Source: Heterohyrax brucei (lineage: Eukaryota > Chordata > Mammalia > Hyracoidea > Procaviidae). Taken from it: 64,000 nt of DNA. This document shows positions 10,715 through 22,609 of this stretch, in pieces (position 1 is the first letter of the stretch; each line of letters starts with the position of its first letter). Position numbers and translations under genes: made by a program. The stretch spans positions 53,628,333-53,692,332 of the forward strand of contig CM053141.1 in the NCBI GenBank assembly GCA_028571685.1, given 5' to 3'. The notes beneath the pieces are model-generated. The model saw nothing but the letters and a program-made list of their open reading frames with translations, searched no databases and was not told the DNA's origin.

Positions 10715-12266
10715 AAGAATACTCTAATGGTTGTGTTCAGTGTTAAAAAGGACATTTCATGGCTTATTCAGAATATAACACTATCAGTGATGGGATAATA
10801 TCCATATGCCTACAAGGAAGATCAGTTAATGCAATTATGATTCAAATTTATGCACCAGCCATTAATGCTAAAGTTGAAGAAATTGAAGATTTTTACCAAG
10901 TTTTTCAGACTGACTTTCATCAAATTTGAAATCAATATGCATTGATAAACCCAGTGATTGGAATATAAAAGTTGGAATTCAAGAAGAAGGATCAGTAGCT
11001 GGAAAATATGATCAGATATCACATGATAGAATTTTGTAAAAGTAATGGAATGTTCATTACAAATACATACCTTTCAACAACGTAAATGGCAATTATACAC
11101 ACAGCTCTCCCTAGATGGAGTACAGCAGGGCTCAAATTAGCTACATCTGTAGAAAGAGACAAGGGAGAAGCTCAATATCATCAATCAAAACAAGGCCAAG
11201 GTTGACTGTGGAAAAGATCATCAGTTGCTCATACACAAGCTCAAATGGAGATGAAGAAAGTTAAAACAAGTTCACAAGAGCCAACCTTGGGAATATCCCA
11301 CTTGAATTTGGAGACTATCTGAAAAGTGGATTTGATGTATTGACTACTGATGACCAAAGACCAGAGACAAGTTACGGGATGACATCAAAGACATTACACG
11401 TGAAGAAAGTAAAGTGTTATTAAAAAGAAATAAAAGACCAAAATGGATGTCAGAAGAGACTGAAACTTGTTTTTCATTGCATAGTATCCAAAGCAAGGGG
11501 AAGAAATAATAAAGCAAAGGTAAAGGAGCTGAATACAAGATTTGAAAGGGAGGCTCTAGAAGATGATGTAAAGCACTGTAAGGAAATGTGCAAAGACCTG
11601 GAGTTAGAAAACTAACAGCAAAGGAAACACTCGACATTTTTTAAAATGGAAATAACTGAAGAAAAAACTCAAGAATCAAGTTGTGATATTGAAGGATTCT
11701 ATGTGCCAAAAAAGGTACACTAAAGAAGAACTGATATGTTTGAATTATAGTGTTGGTTAAGAATACTGGATAAACCATGGACTTCAAGAAGAATGCACAA
11801 ATCTGTCTTGGAACAAATACAGCCATAATTCACCTTAGAAGTGAGGACACTGAGATTTTGCCTCACTTAATTTGGATGTGTTGTGGTAGGCCATCATGAC
11901 TGATAAAGTAGAAAAAAAAAACCAAACCCACTGCCACTGAGTTGAGTCTGACTCATAGTGACCCTGGAGGTCAGAGTAGAACTGCCCCGTAGAGTTTCCA
12001 TGGAACACCCAGCAGATTTGAACTGCTAACCTTTTGGTTAGCAGCTGCAGCAATTAGCCACTACGCCACCAGGGTTTCCGATAAAGCAGAAAGTCATCAG
12101 CAAAAAAAGAGGTAGCTCAAAGACATGAGTTAGCACAGAGGCGGCAACAATGGGCTCACGTAGAGCAACAGCTGTGAGGGTGATCCAGGACTGGTCAGTA
12201 TTTCATTCTCTTATACCTGGCATCTTTAGGAGCTGATCCTGACTTGACAGCACCTCAGACAACAAC
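10715..12266 (+). mobile_element. RTE LINE with internal deletion
   Basis: The element enters within the endonuclease region (GATGGGATAATATCCATATG, then ATGATTCAAATTTATGCACC). It carries the ISDWNIKVG-equivalent catalytic block in broken frames, then the linker to about 11700. It then jumps to the RTE 3' part (GTTAAGAATACTGGATAAACC onward) and ends at the CAACAAC tail. The whole reverse transcriptase segment, over 1 kb in related copies, is missing. An AfroSINE sits in the 3' part at 11915-12079. Confidence 0.9.
11915..12079 (-). mobile_element. AfroSINE inserted in RTE
   Basis: Complete short-form AfroSINE in minus orientation, ending at a head reading GGAAACCCTGGTGGCGTAGT on the minus strand. 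It is flanked by GATAAAGTAGAAA (11902-11914) and GATAAAGCAGAAA (12080-12092), a 13-bp target-site duplication with one difference. It is younger than the RTE copy it interrupts. Confidence 0.95.
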
Positions 12267-13289
12267 GTGCTGAACTTGAAAACCTATCTCTCAACTTTAA
12301 ACTCACAGAATTAATTTTAATTTGTTAGTCTTTCCTGATAAGGTGTTGCCTGTAAGACCCTTCTTCACCAGTCTTTGATTATCAAAAATGAAATATTATA
12401 GCTACTTCCTTCTAACAATGTATGTAATATAAGTGGAGAAAACCAGTAAGATTTTTTGTTTGTTAACTAACTTCTGAAAAACAAAACAGAACAAAACAAT
12501 CTCTGTTTTGTCATAAGTTTGCTGAAGCACAATGATTTTCACATCATATCATTACAGTGTCATCTTGAAAATGATGATGCTATTGACTCAGAACATTGTT
12601 GCTTTTTACATCTGATGAAAAATATTGACGACCTAGATCAACTTTGAGACAAAAATTAATTTGGCAGGGTAAATATTTCTTACAGTACCATTTTTAGTTT
12701 TAATTTTATTTTAATATACATTCACAAATACATAAGCATGTCATCTGATGGAAGAAGAAATCTGTTTGAAGAGGTTGGAACACCGCCACTCACAGATAAA
12801 CTGGCCTTTGTCAGCATACACTTGACGTCTGAATGAGTCTATTCTCTTGTGGTGAGGGGTCAGCGGAATAAAATGACTGCCACTGAATCATCAACTGTTT
12901 GGGGAAATATACTAAAATGCTGTCTAGGTGTTCCGACACTGATCTCTGGAAAGGTCACTTTTACTGGCATGATCTGTGGCACTTCGTGTGCAAGAAGACG
13001 CAAAGAATAGTAACAAATTGAGGAGCAGTAAATACTGAAGCAACATTTCCTTGGCCAGTGCTCCATATTTTAACCAAAGTCTTCTAACAGAGCATTGTCA
13101 GATTTGTTCTATAACTATGAAAAACAGTAAACCTGGCATTTTTGGATGGAGGGGAATTTTCTTTCCCAAATCCCATCCTGATTCATACATATCACATAGT
13201 TAAATGCAAAATCAGCTTCTCATATTATCAGGTAGTTTGACACACCAAGAGGACTTTAAAACAGAATATTCCTTCGAAAGTCTGTATTA
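12267..13289. other. Unassigned sequence
   Basis: The part at about 12720-13080 is less AT-rich than its surroundings and has broken open frames on both strands (longest 12860-13066, minus). I could not match it to a known protein or repeat. The rest is AT-rich with nothing recognised. Confidence 0.45.
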
Positions 13290-14530
13290 AAAATTAGACA
13301 GCCTTCACCAAGTCAATACCATTGATTATAGCCCCCAAGAAGCTAAAATGTCTAGGAATACATCTAACTAGAGAAACAAGAAACCTTTACAGAGAGAATT
13401 ACAAGACCTTACTGCAAGAAACCCAAAGAGACTCACATAAATGGAGAAACCCACACTGCTCATGGATAGGAAGACTTAACATTGTGAAAATGTCTATTTT
13501 ACCCAAAGTGATCTACATATACAGTGCAATCTCAGTACAAATTCCAGTATCATTTTTTTAATGAGATGGAGAAATGAGTCACCAACTTTGTTTGGAAAAG
13601 GAAGAAATTCCAGATAAGTAAAGCACTACTAAAGACAGCAACACAGTGGGAGGCCTCGCACTATCAGACCTTCGAACCTATTACACTGCCACAGTAGTCA
13701 AAACAGCCTGGTAATGGTACAAAAAGAGACATATACACCAATGGAAGAGGGTAGAGACCCCAGAGATGCCATCATCCTCTAATCAACAGCTGATATTCAA
13801 CAAAAGCCCTAAGATTGTAAATTGCAGTAAAAACAGTCTGTTTAACAAGTGGTGCTGGCAAAATTTTGATAACCATCTGCAAAAAACTGAAACAAGATCC
13901 ATATCTCACACTTTACACAAAAACTAACACAAATTAGATAAAAGACCTAAATATCAAACCTAAAACAATAAAGAGCATGCAATAAAAAATAGTGTCAACA
14001 ACGGAGGCTCTAATACACAGCTTAGATGGACTTCAAAATTTGACGAACAAAGCATGTTCAACAGAAGAGAAAATACATAAATGGGAACTAGTAAGAATCA
14101 AACACTTTTGCTCATCCAAAGACTTTATCAAAAGAGTTAAAAGACTACCTACAGAATAGGAAAAAAAATGTTTGGCAATTACATGTTGGACTGTTGTCTG
14201 ATGTCCATAATCTGGAAGATACTGCAAAATATCAATAAGAAAAAGGCAAATAGCCCAAATAAGAAATGGACAAAGACACTTCACTAAAGCAGACATTCAG
14301 TCAGCAAAAAGACACATGAGGAGGTGCTCACAGTCATTAGCTATCAGAGAAATCCAAGCTACAATGAGATACCATCTCATCCCAACAAAGTTGGCCATAA
14401 TCCAAAAAAAGCAAAACAGCAAATGTTGGAGAGGCTATATAGGGATCAGAACTCTCCTACACTGCTGGTGGGATTGCAAAATGGCACAATGTCTTTGGAA
14501 AGCTATCTGGCCTTTCCATAAAAAGCTGGA
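13290..14530 (+). pseudogene. L1 ORF2 C-terminal region, decayed
   Basis: Reads through the region after the RT core: KCLGIHLTRETRNLYRENYKTLL, WRNPHCSWIGRLNIVKMSILP, then broken segments matching PKTAxxIWEK and ending in the ARHMRRCSQSLAIREIQ and RLYRDQNSPTLLVGLQNGTM blocks of mammalian L1 ORF2p. Frames shift several times. The catalytic RT core is not present, so the copy is 5'-truncated. It continues at 15138 after a nested insertion. Confidence 0.9.
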
Positions 14531-15137
14531 AATAGAACAAAGACACGAGAGAAAAAGAGCCCAGAAGACAGAAGGACCCATGAGAATGGGTGACTGTATC
14601 AACATGTGACCAGAAGAACCAGATGGGGCCTGGCCACTGCCAAAGACAGCCATAAGCGGGCACGCAGTGTTGAGTCTCAGTGACAACATGAGAAGAAGAG
14701 GGGTGCACTTCAAGACCTCCCCTGAAATACCTCAAATAATAGTCCAGAGGCCTGTAGACTACCCTGGGAGCATGGCCCCTGGACCTGCTGCTGCCCCTGA
14801 TCAGAAAACATCACTGAGGTCAACTTTTCAGGCAGGAATGGACTGGACTCAGGGACACGATGTGACCATATGGTGTGTGTATTTTATGGCTTTATGCATC
14901 TATGGGATGATGTCCTACTGCCCTCTTACTAGAAGGAAGGAGAAAGGGTAGAGAGGAGAGGACAGGAAATTGTTAAGAGGATATGACACATACAGAACAA
15001 AAAAGGAGAAGTGTGTTGTCACTGGGCAAGGAGAGCAGAAGGATCTACAGATAAGCAGGCATGTATATTTAATTTGGATTGTATACTTTCACTTAATCAT
15101 AATCATAATATTAAACAAAGAAATTAAATAAAACAAA
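14531..15137 (+). mobile_element. L1 3' UTR copy nested in L1
   Basis: This 0.6-kb block breaks the host L1 between AAAAAGCTGGAAATAG (about 14521-14536) and AAAAAGCTGATAGTAG (about 15140-15155), an imperfect target duplication. Its sequence is closely similar to 15840-16380, the 3' UTR of the host L1 (shared: ACAGAAGGACCCATG, GACCTGCTGCTG, TTTCACTTAATCATAAT), and it ends A-rich. It is therefore a younger, 5'-truncated L1 consisting of 3' UTR only. An open frame at 14667-14951 falls within it and is not a gene. Confidence 0.88.
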
Positions 15138-16385
15138 ACAAAAAAAGCTGATAGTAGATATACCATTTGATCCAGTAGTCCCATTGCTTGGAATTTATCC
15201 TGCAGAAACAAAGGCTGTCACACAAACAGACACATGTACATGAGTGTTGACTGCAGTACAGTCCACGATAGCAAAAAGACAGAGTTAACCCAGATGCCTA
15301 TCAACAGATGAATGGATAAACAAACTGTGGTACATACACTCAATTGTTAAAAAAACAATGATTATTTTAGGAAACATCTCATAACCTAGTGTCAATTGGA
15401 GGACATTATGCTGAGTGAAATCAGTCAGTGGCAAAAAGACAAATGTTGCATTAGACCTCTGCTATAAGGACTTAAAAATAGACTTATGTACATAAGAAAA
15501 GATTCTTTGATGGCTACAAGGGTGGGGAGGGAGGAAGAGGGTTGGTCATAGATGAGACAGTCAGTAGAAATTTGGTTAGGTGAAAGCAGTGACAGCACAC
15601 AGTAGAAAATAGAGCAACTCAACTGGACTTCACCATAAACTGAAAGCTTTTCTAATTGTAACCCAATACTGCAAAGATAGTACAGCAGGTGCGGGCACCG
15701 TGGACCATACTCTCAGGATACACTGAGGTCATTTGGCGTAGCTAGCCTATTGCTAAAAGAGTCTTCTGTACCCCATATTGGTGAGTGGCATCTGCCATCT
15801 TAAAAGCTGGCAAGCTGCCATCTAAAGTACACCAAATGTCCCAACTCCTCTAGAACAGATGATCACAAAGAACAACAAAGACACAAGGATAAAAGTGCCC
15901 AGGAGACAGAAGGACCCATGTCAACAGCTGACTGTATCAACATGTGACCGGAAGAACCAAATGGTTCCCAGCCACAGCAAAGACAGCCATGGTGGGGCAC
16001 ATAATGTTGAGTCTCTGTGGCAACATGAGAAAAATAGGGGTGCAGATCAAGAACTCTACTAAAAGACCACAACTGATGGTCTGATGGCCTGGGGGATCCC
16101 CTGGGAGCATGGCCCCTAGACCTGCTGCTGGCTCTGTCTAGAAAACAATATGGAGGTCAAAAATGGACTAGACCCAGGGATGCTGTCCTATTGGCCTCTT
16201 TCTAGATGGGAGTGAAGAGGGTGGAGAGGAGGGGATAGGAGCTTATGTCAAGCAGAGCATGAAAAGGAGGAGTGTACTGTCATGTGACAAGGAGAGTGGA
16301 AAGAGATGTGGATAGGCAGACATGCAAAATTGATTTGGATTATATGCTTTCACTTAATCACAGTAGTAAAACAATAAATTAGACA
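15138..16385 (+). mobile_element. L1 3' end and 3' UTR
   Basis: The first 300 bases carry the ORF2 terminal region (CCATTTGATCCAGTAGTCCC, CAACAGATGAATGGATAAAC). A long 3' UTR of nearly 1 kb follows and ends in AATAAATTAGACAAAG. The 3' UTR type, with CCAGGAGACAGAAGGACC and GGGAGCATGGCCCCTAGACC blocks, recurs at 14531-15137 and, more distantly, at 23160-23920. Confidence 0.88.
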
Positions 16386-18199
16386 AAGTCTAAAGCAACC
16401 CACCTGTAATTTCAAAGTTAGATATGATAGAGATTGTATTATAAACTGATCATTTAGATTTAGGATGTGTAAAAACTAACTCAGCCATAGCTCTGAGTAA
16501 GTAAAAAATGTATGTTATGGACAAAAAGCTATTAATGGCCATCTCTAAACAATCCAGTGTAATAGATTTAATAACAAAAATTATATATAGCAAATGTTGC
16601 CATTCTTTACCAAAAAAAAAAGATATATTGATTGGAAAATTTATAAACAATACCTTGAAATTTAGTCTCTGATAAAATTCCTGAAAAGTTCACGCATGAT
16701 TGCTTAGGAGTCAGTACAGTTTCAATAGACTAGAGTCACTTATTCGGCATGCTTTGTTATATTCCGTTAAGTGTAAATCACTCATATGGACATCAGGTAT
16801 TAGAACTCAAAACCAACGTCTAGTTTCTTCTGCAATTCAGCTCCTTTCTTTGCATTCCTGATGAACATGAGTTTGCATCGTATTGAATTCAGTAATATTC
16901 AACAGTTGTAATTAAAGAAACTCTTCGTAAGTTTAGCTCTATAAGGTCCTCACTGATAAGTCCATAAGAGAAGGGTATTGAGGAATTATTTAAAATAACT
17001 GAATTTTCATTTTTAATAGGTAATATGAACTCAGATATCAAGCATATGTTTTGAACATGGTATTTTGGACACCGTGTGTCCTGAGTTGTCCTGAATGCTG
17101 CCTTTGTTTATGAGTCTGCTAGATGAAATAAGATGGGTATGTTCATGTACAATGAAGAAAATTAAATGTACAGGAAAAGTTTTAATATCAAGCTATAGCC
17201 TTGTAATTATGACCTTGGGTATCATTTTTGATGGAAACTATATTGACACTTGTCATCATTATTATATTATTTTTTACATGCCTACTCAGTGATTCCAGTA
17301 TCTACTCATTAATTCATGAGACATTGTGGAGTTGGTATTTGCCAGGTACAGTGATGTTATTGAGTACCAAAGTGTTACATTGGCCATAAAGAAACCTTGT
17401 CTCATGAATATTTATAATCTTATAAAGCTTTTCAAAGTAGGAAATAGGTTTATTCATTTTAACAGTACTGTAAGTATACACAATAGTTGCTTAATATTTA
17501 TGAAACCTGATTTTTAAGATTATAAATACTACATTTTCAAAATTTTGGATGTATTAAAGAAAAAAAAAACTAAGACTTAAAAGACTTTTTTTTTTAATTT
17601 GGGTTTTCCAATCTAGAATTGTACTAATAAGATTAAGTTTTAAGGATACAGTTAAAAAAAAGAAAGAAAACAGAGCAGGGTAGACATTAACTAATGGAGC
17701 TGTCTATGAAAACAGCCTAATGATTTTGCGTCATTATCTGTTTAGTGGTGTAATTTATCTTCTGAAACCATGAATGAAATGTTAGGTGGGATAATAGTGT
17801 TCAGGTTAGAGGAAAGAGTAGTTTCATTAGATATAATCATATCTAAGTTTTCATTCTTAAGATTTTTATTGTAAGAGAAACTCCAGGAAGCGCTGAAAGG
17901 GTATAGTGCTGGATTATCTGGTGAAGTGAAACAGAAGGGGAAATTTAGCTTTAAATACACAAAGAGTTGTGAAATTGAAGATGATTTATATATATGTTGT
18001 GTAGTTTCACATGGAAGAAGATTATAAAGACTTAAACACTTTATTCTTAGGATAAGATTCTGGAAAACCGGAGATTTTAAAAAACATCTACTCACACTTT
18101 ACTGCGGACACCAGTGAGAGAAAACAGTGGCTTAAAGACTCACTGGAGGTATCTTTATCCTGATGAGAGCTGAGATCCCCAGTATTTCTTGTCACAAGG
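16386..18199. other. Unassigned AT-rich sequence
   Basis: No repeat family or gene recognised in 1.8 kb. A minus-strand open frame at 17742-18095 (117 codons) has no known domain and poor coding character. Confidence 0.5.
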
Positions 18200-18207
18200 G
18201 ATAAATC

Positions 18208-18236
18208 GGCTCCGACTCGATGGCACTTGGCTTGGC
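18208..18236 (+). mobile_element. SINE 3'-tail fragment
   Basis: CTCCGACTCGATGGCACTTG followed by GCTTGGC is the 3' tail of the AfroSINE subfamily also seen at 27166-27253. No body or clear target duplication is visible. Compare the bracketed short insertions at 2829 and 22080. Confidence 0.75.
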
Positions 18237-18249
18237 TGTATGTTAGCTG

Positions 18250-18810
18250 CTCTCTTAGTCAACTGGTACTACTCTAATAGGAATACCAGGAGTGGATGGC
18301 TTTAAAAAAGAAAAGTTTATTCTTACACAGTCCAGTAGGCTACAAGTCCAAATTCAGGGTGTCCACCCCAGGGGAAGCCTTTCCTTCTTTGTCAGCTCTG
18401 GAGGAAAGTCCTTGCGTTGCATCAGTCTTTGGTCAGTGGAGATCTCGGCACAGGAACCTCAGGTCTGAAGGACATGCTCTACTCCTGGTGCTGCTTTATT
18501 GGTGGTATGAGGTTCCCAGCTCTCTTCTTGCTTCCCTTTGCTTTTACCTCCTTTTGGATGAAAGGCTAAAAGATGGTACCAGCCATCTGAAACTCTCTTT
18601 ACACTGGAGCAGGGAGGTGACTTTAGGAAGGGCTTTACAGTCCTGTCCTAATCTTCTTTAACATAATCCAGTTTATTAAACACAGGCAGAGTTCAGGATT
18701 CACAGTATAAGATAATCAGGAAACAGAGGACAATCTTACAATACCGGGAATCACCAGGCCAGTCAACTTACTACACATATTTTTGGAGGGACACAATTCA
18801 ATCCATGACA
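18250..18810 (-). repeat. MaLR-type LTR, minus strand
   Basis: On the minus strand it begins TGTCATGGATTGAATTGTGT, the same start as the plus-strand copy at 43632. It continues with matching blocks (GTAGTAAGTTGACTGGCCTG, GTGATTCCCGGTATTG) and finishes near GACTAAGAGA. Length about 560 bases, usual for MaLR LTRs. The 121-codon plus-strand frame 18296-18661 lies within it and is not a gene. Confidence 0.85.
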
Positions 18811-18970
18811 GTTGTCGTAGAGTTTGCTGAACACCACTCAATATCAGGAATAAGCAAGCATCTACCAACACGTGTGTGGTTGCTGCACATGAGGAGTACT
18901 GACTGGGTATTGAATCTGGATCTCCTACATGGAAGGTGAGAATTCTACCTCTGAACTACCAAGGTCCACC
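18811..18970 (-). mobile_element. tRNA-Gly-like SINE, minus strand
   Basis: Read on the minus strand, it opens GGACCTTGGTAGTTCAGAGG and TAGAATTCTCACC, which matches the 5' half of tRNA-Gly (A box). A B-box-like GATCCAGATTCAATACC follows about 40 bases later. The 3' half resembles the 5' region of the local RTE. It directly abuts the end of the MaLR LTR. This differs in its tRNA head from the AfroSINEs in the rest of the window. Confidence 0.75.
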
Positions 18971-19319
18971 TGAGGAAGTCATTAGAAGGAGATAACGCTA
19001 TATATAAAAAACCTGAGAAGCAGAAAAGTGGAAGGCTAAAATCAGAGTAATTTTGTTACAAAGAATTGGGAGGTTTAGTAGAAATGCATAATCTATGAAA
19101 TGGTGGAACATCTGGAAAAGAGGGAATTCTTGAGTGAAAGTAGAGTTCAGCCTAGGGACATCTGTACCTGCCGTTATCCAGCCATGACATTCCTATTATT
19201 TGGGGTTCTAACTACTTTTCTGCTCACTTGGGGTTCCTATAAGATTCTTGGAGAGACTGAAACATAAGTAAACTCACTTTTGTTATACATGCTTTAATAA
19301 GTAAAGCTGATAAAAAGTG
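18971..19319. other. Unassigned sequence
   Basis: Short stretch between SINE and Tigger1 with nothing recognised. Confidence 0.5.
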
Positions 19320-21661
19320 CAGACATATCTCATTTGATTGCACTTTGCTTTACTGTGCTTTGTAGACAACACAGTTTTTACAAATTAGAAGTCTGTGGTA
19401 ACCCTGTGTCAAGCAAACGTAGAGGAGCCACTTTTCCAAAAGTAGGTGATCATTTCCTGCTTCTGTGTTCCATTCTGGTAATTTGTGCAATATTTCAAAC
19501 TGCATTATTATATCTATTACAGAGATCTCTGATCAGTGATATTTGATGTTACTATTGCAATTATTTGGAAGCCCCTTGAAATACAATATGTACGATCTCA
19601 AACTTAATCATTAAATATTTTATATGTGCTCTGACTGCTTAGCAAACCAGCCACTCCACCATCTGTCTCCCTCTCCTTGGGCCTGGTTCTTCCTGAAGCC
19701 CAGCAAAATAGAAGCTGGTTCAATTAATAATCCGAAAATATCCTCCATGTGTTCAAGGGAAAGGAAGATTCGTGTGTCTCTCACTTTAAATCAAAAGCTA
19801 GAAATGATTAAGCTTAGTGAAGAAAACATGTTAAAAGCCTAGTTAGACCAAAAGCTAGGTCTTTTGTAACAAAAACTTAGCCAAGCTGTGAATACCGAGG
19901 GACATTTCTTAAAGTACGTGCAAACTTGTATACCAGTGAACACAAGATTGACATCAAAGTGAAACCACCTTATTGCTGCTGATATGGAGAAAGTTGTAGT
20001 GGTCAGGGGAGAAGATCAAACTATCCAAAGCCTAATCCAGAGCAAGGTTCTAACTCTCTTCACGTCAATGAAGGCTAAGAGAGATGAGGAATATGCAGAA
20101 GAAGAGTCCATAAGGCTTAAGGATATAAGCAGTCTTCATAACATAAACACAGAAGGTGAAGCAGCAATTGCTGATGTAGAAGCTACAGTGATTTAGCCAA
20201 GATAACTGAGGAAGGTGGCTGTAAGAAACAAGATTTTCAATGCAGACAAAACATGCTTATACTGGAAGAAGATGGCATCTTGGATTTTCATAGCTAGAGA
20301 TGAGGATTCATCTCTAGCTTTAAAGTTTCAAAGGACAGGCCTTTTCCTAGGGGGCTAGTGCAGCTGGTGACTAAGTTGAAACCAATGCTTGCTTCCCATT
20401 GAGAAAATTCTAGGGCCCTTAAGGGTTAGGCTTAACCTATTCTGCCTGTGCTGTGTAAATGGAACAACAAGGCTTGGGTGACAACATATCTGTTTGTAAC
20501 ATGGTTTGCTGAATATTTTAAACGCACTGTTGAGAACCACTCCTCAGAAAAGAAGACTCCTTTCAAAATATTACTGATCGCTGACAGTGTTCCAGATCTT
20601 CCAACAGCTCTGATGGAAATATACAAGGATATCAATGTTTTCATGCCTGTAACACAGCATCCATTCTGCTCTCCGAGGATCAAGGAGTAATTTTGACTTT
20701 CAAGCCTTCTTATTTTAAGAAATGCATTTCCTAAGGCAACAGAGGCCATAGATAGGAATTCCTCTGATGGATCTGGGAAAGTAAAATTTAAAAACTAGTA
20801 GAAAGAATTCACAATTCTAGATGCCATTGAAAACATTTGTGATTCATGGGAGGAGGTCAAAGTACCAATTTTAACAGGAGTTGGAAATAAGTTGATTCCA
20901 ATCCCCATGGATGACTTTGAGAAGTTCAAGACTTCAGTGGTGGAAGTAACTGCAGATGTGGTGGAAATAGCAATTAGAATTATAAGTGAAACCTGAAGAT
21001 GTGATCGAATTGCTGGAATTTCATGGTAAAACTTTAATTGGATGAGGAAGTAATAATTCCTCAATAAGAATTATGGACTAGCGAAGAAAGTGGTTTCTTA
21101 AGATGGAAACTACTCAAGGTGTAGATGCCGTAAGTGTTATTGAAGTGATAACAAATAATTAAGAATACTACGTAACCTTAGTTGATAAAGCTCAGCAGGT
21201 TTTGAGAGGACTGACTTCAATTTTGAAAGATTTCTACTATGGACAAAATGCTATCACATAGTATTGTGTGTGTAACAGAAATCTTTCATGAAACGAAGAC
21301 TCGATCAATGTAGAAAATTTCCTTGTGTTATTACTGTAAGAAATTACCACAGCTACCCCAGCCTCTATCACCACTACCCTAATTAATCAGCTGGTATCAA
21401 TGTCGAGGTAAGAGTCTCTACCAGGAAAACAGTTATGACTTGCTGAAGGTTCACATGATGGCTAGCACTTTTTAGCCATGAAATAGTTTAATTAAAGAAA
21501 GTATCTTGCTTTTTGAGATATAATACTATCACCTGCTTAGTAGACTACATCATAGTGTAAACATAACTTCTACATTCACTTGAAAACAAAGAAAAATTCT
21601 TGTGAGTTGCTTTATTGCTTTAATCTGAAACGGAACCCACAATATCTCCAAGGTATGTCTG
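19320..21661 (+). mobile_element. Tigger1 DNA transposon, near full length
   Basis: The element runs from CAGACATATCTCATTTGATT to a matching inverted end, AATATCTCCAAGGTATGTCTG at 21641-21661. Size is 2.34 kb against about 2.4 kb for the Tigger1 consensus. It encodes a decayed pogo-type transposase in plus orientation. Readable parts are MCSRERKIRVSLTLNQKLEM and IKLSEENM (HTH N-terminus, 19745-19842), the middle around 19984-20196, and ILLIADSVPDLPTALMEIYK (20448-20690, part of the DDE catalytic region). Many stops and frameshifts interrupt it. Flanking dinucleotides are TG and CA, compatible with a mutated TA duplication. This is an ancestral eutherian repeat. Confidence 0.93.
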
Positions 21662-22079
21662 CACAATGAAATTCCTTGTTTGTCATCACTGGAATAATTC
21701 TGATTCTAGGTCTGTCTCTAATTCCTCATGTGCAAGTTTTTCTTAATGATTGTTCTAGGAAGGTTTCTCGCATGTTGCGCTATAAATATAAGTTTCCGTG
21801 ACTACAATGTGTGAAATTATTTTTATTTGTATTTTTAAAGTTATCAGTAGCCAGTTCACCAATGTATCCTTCGCATGCAAATTCCCTTGAATTGTGAATT
21901 TCTAACTGTATAGATTAAAAAGAAATCAATTGCTAAATTTAATATGATGGATGAAACAATTTAATATTTAATTTATTAAATACCCTTTAATATACTGACT
22001 GTAACTACATTATTCTCGTTTTAGCCTTTCAGTTTTCTGCCTTTCAGTTTCACTTTTCTGCTTTTTCTACACATTATAT
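21662..22079. other. Unassigned sequence
   Basis: AT-rich sequence downstream of Tigger1. Nothing recognised. Confidence 0.5.
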
Positions 22080-22113
22080 CCAAGTGCCGTCGAGTCGGAT
22101 CCGAATCATGGCA
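22080..22113 (-). mobile_element. 34-bp SINE 3'-tail insertion
   Basis: The inserted block begins CCAAGTGCCGTCGAGTCGG, the reverse complement of the AfroSINE tail, and is flanked by perfect 11-bp copies of ACACATTATAT (22069-22079 and 22114-22124). The duplication shows it is a genuine retroposition event. Confidence 0.9.
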
Positions 22114-22124
22114 ACACATTATAT

Positions 22125-22544
22125 AATTATATAAAATAGTGATGAGAAAACTCTGGGAGTCAAGAATTATTTAAACTATATGAAAATTCAAATTGACACT
22201 TTATTATTTTTAAAACTTTGGGAAAATACTTCACAACCAATTATTACCAATGTTAAAGAACAATACTGAGAACCAGCATACTAATTGAATTTGCAGATGC
22301 AAGTTGTTCTCTACTAATTGAACGTAAGATCTCTATATAAGCCTTAGCAATGTCTTCAAACAAAGACAGGCCCTAAAACACTGATCACAAGAAGAAACAC
22401 CAAGACCTCTAAATCTCAGTAGTTCCCACCAATACCTTTTCTCTAGATTGTTTGTGTTTTTTCTGTTGTTTATTATTTTGTTTAGATTTTTTTTCTCTTT
22501 CCCCTAAGAGAAGGGAAGAGGGGTAGACAGTGTAGGGTTTCCTT
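22125..22544. other. Unassigned sequence
   Basis: AT-rich DNA with a T-rich patch near 22440-22500. Nothing recognised. Confidence 0.5.
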
Positions 22545-22606
22545 CTGTTTGCACAGTGTCATTATGAGTCAGAACCAACTCTCTGACACCCAACAATAGC
22601 AACAGC
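22545..22606 (+). mobile_element. RTE/SINE 3'-tail fragment
   Basis: CACAGTGTCATTATGAGTCA, AACCAACTC and a CAACAATAGCAACA ending match the terminal part of the RTE or its SINE. Body missing. Confidence 0.7.
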
Positions 22607-22609
22607 ATG

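Noticed and set aside
18811..18970. A functional tRNA-Gly gene
   Set aside because: Only the A and B box regions are tRNA-like. The anticodon arm and acceptor stem do not pair and the body continues as SINE.
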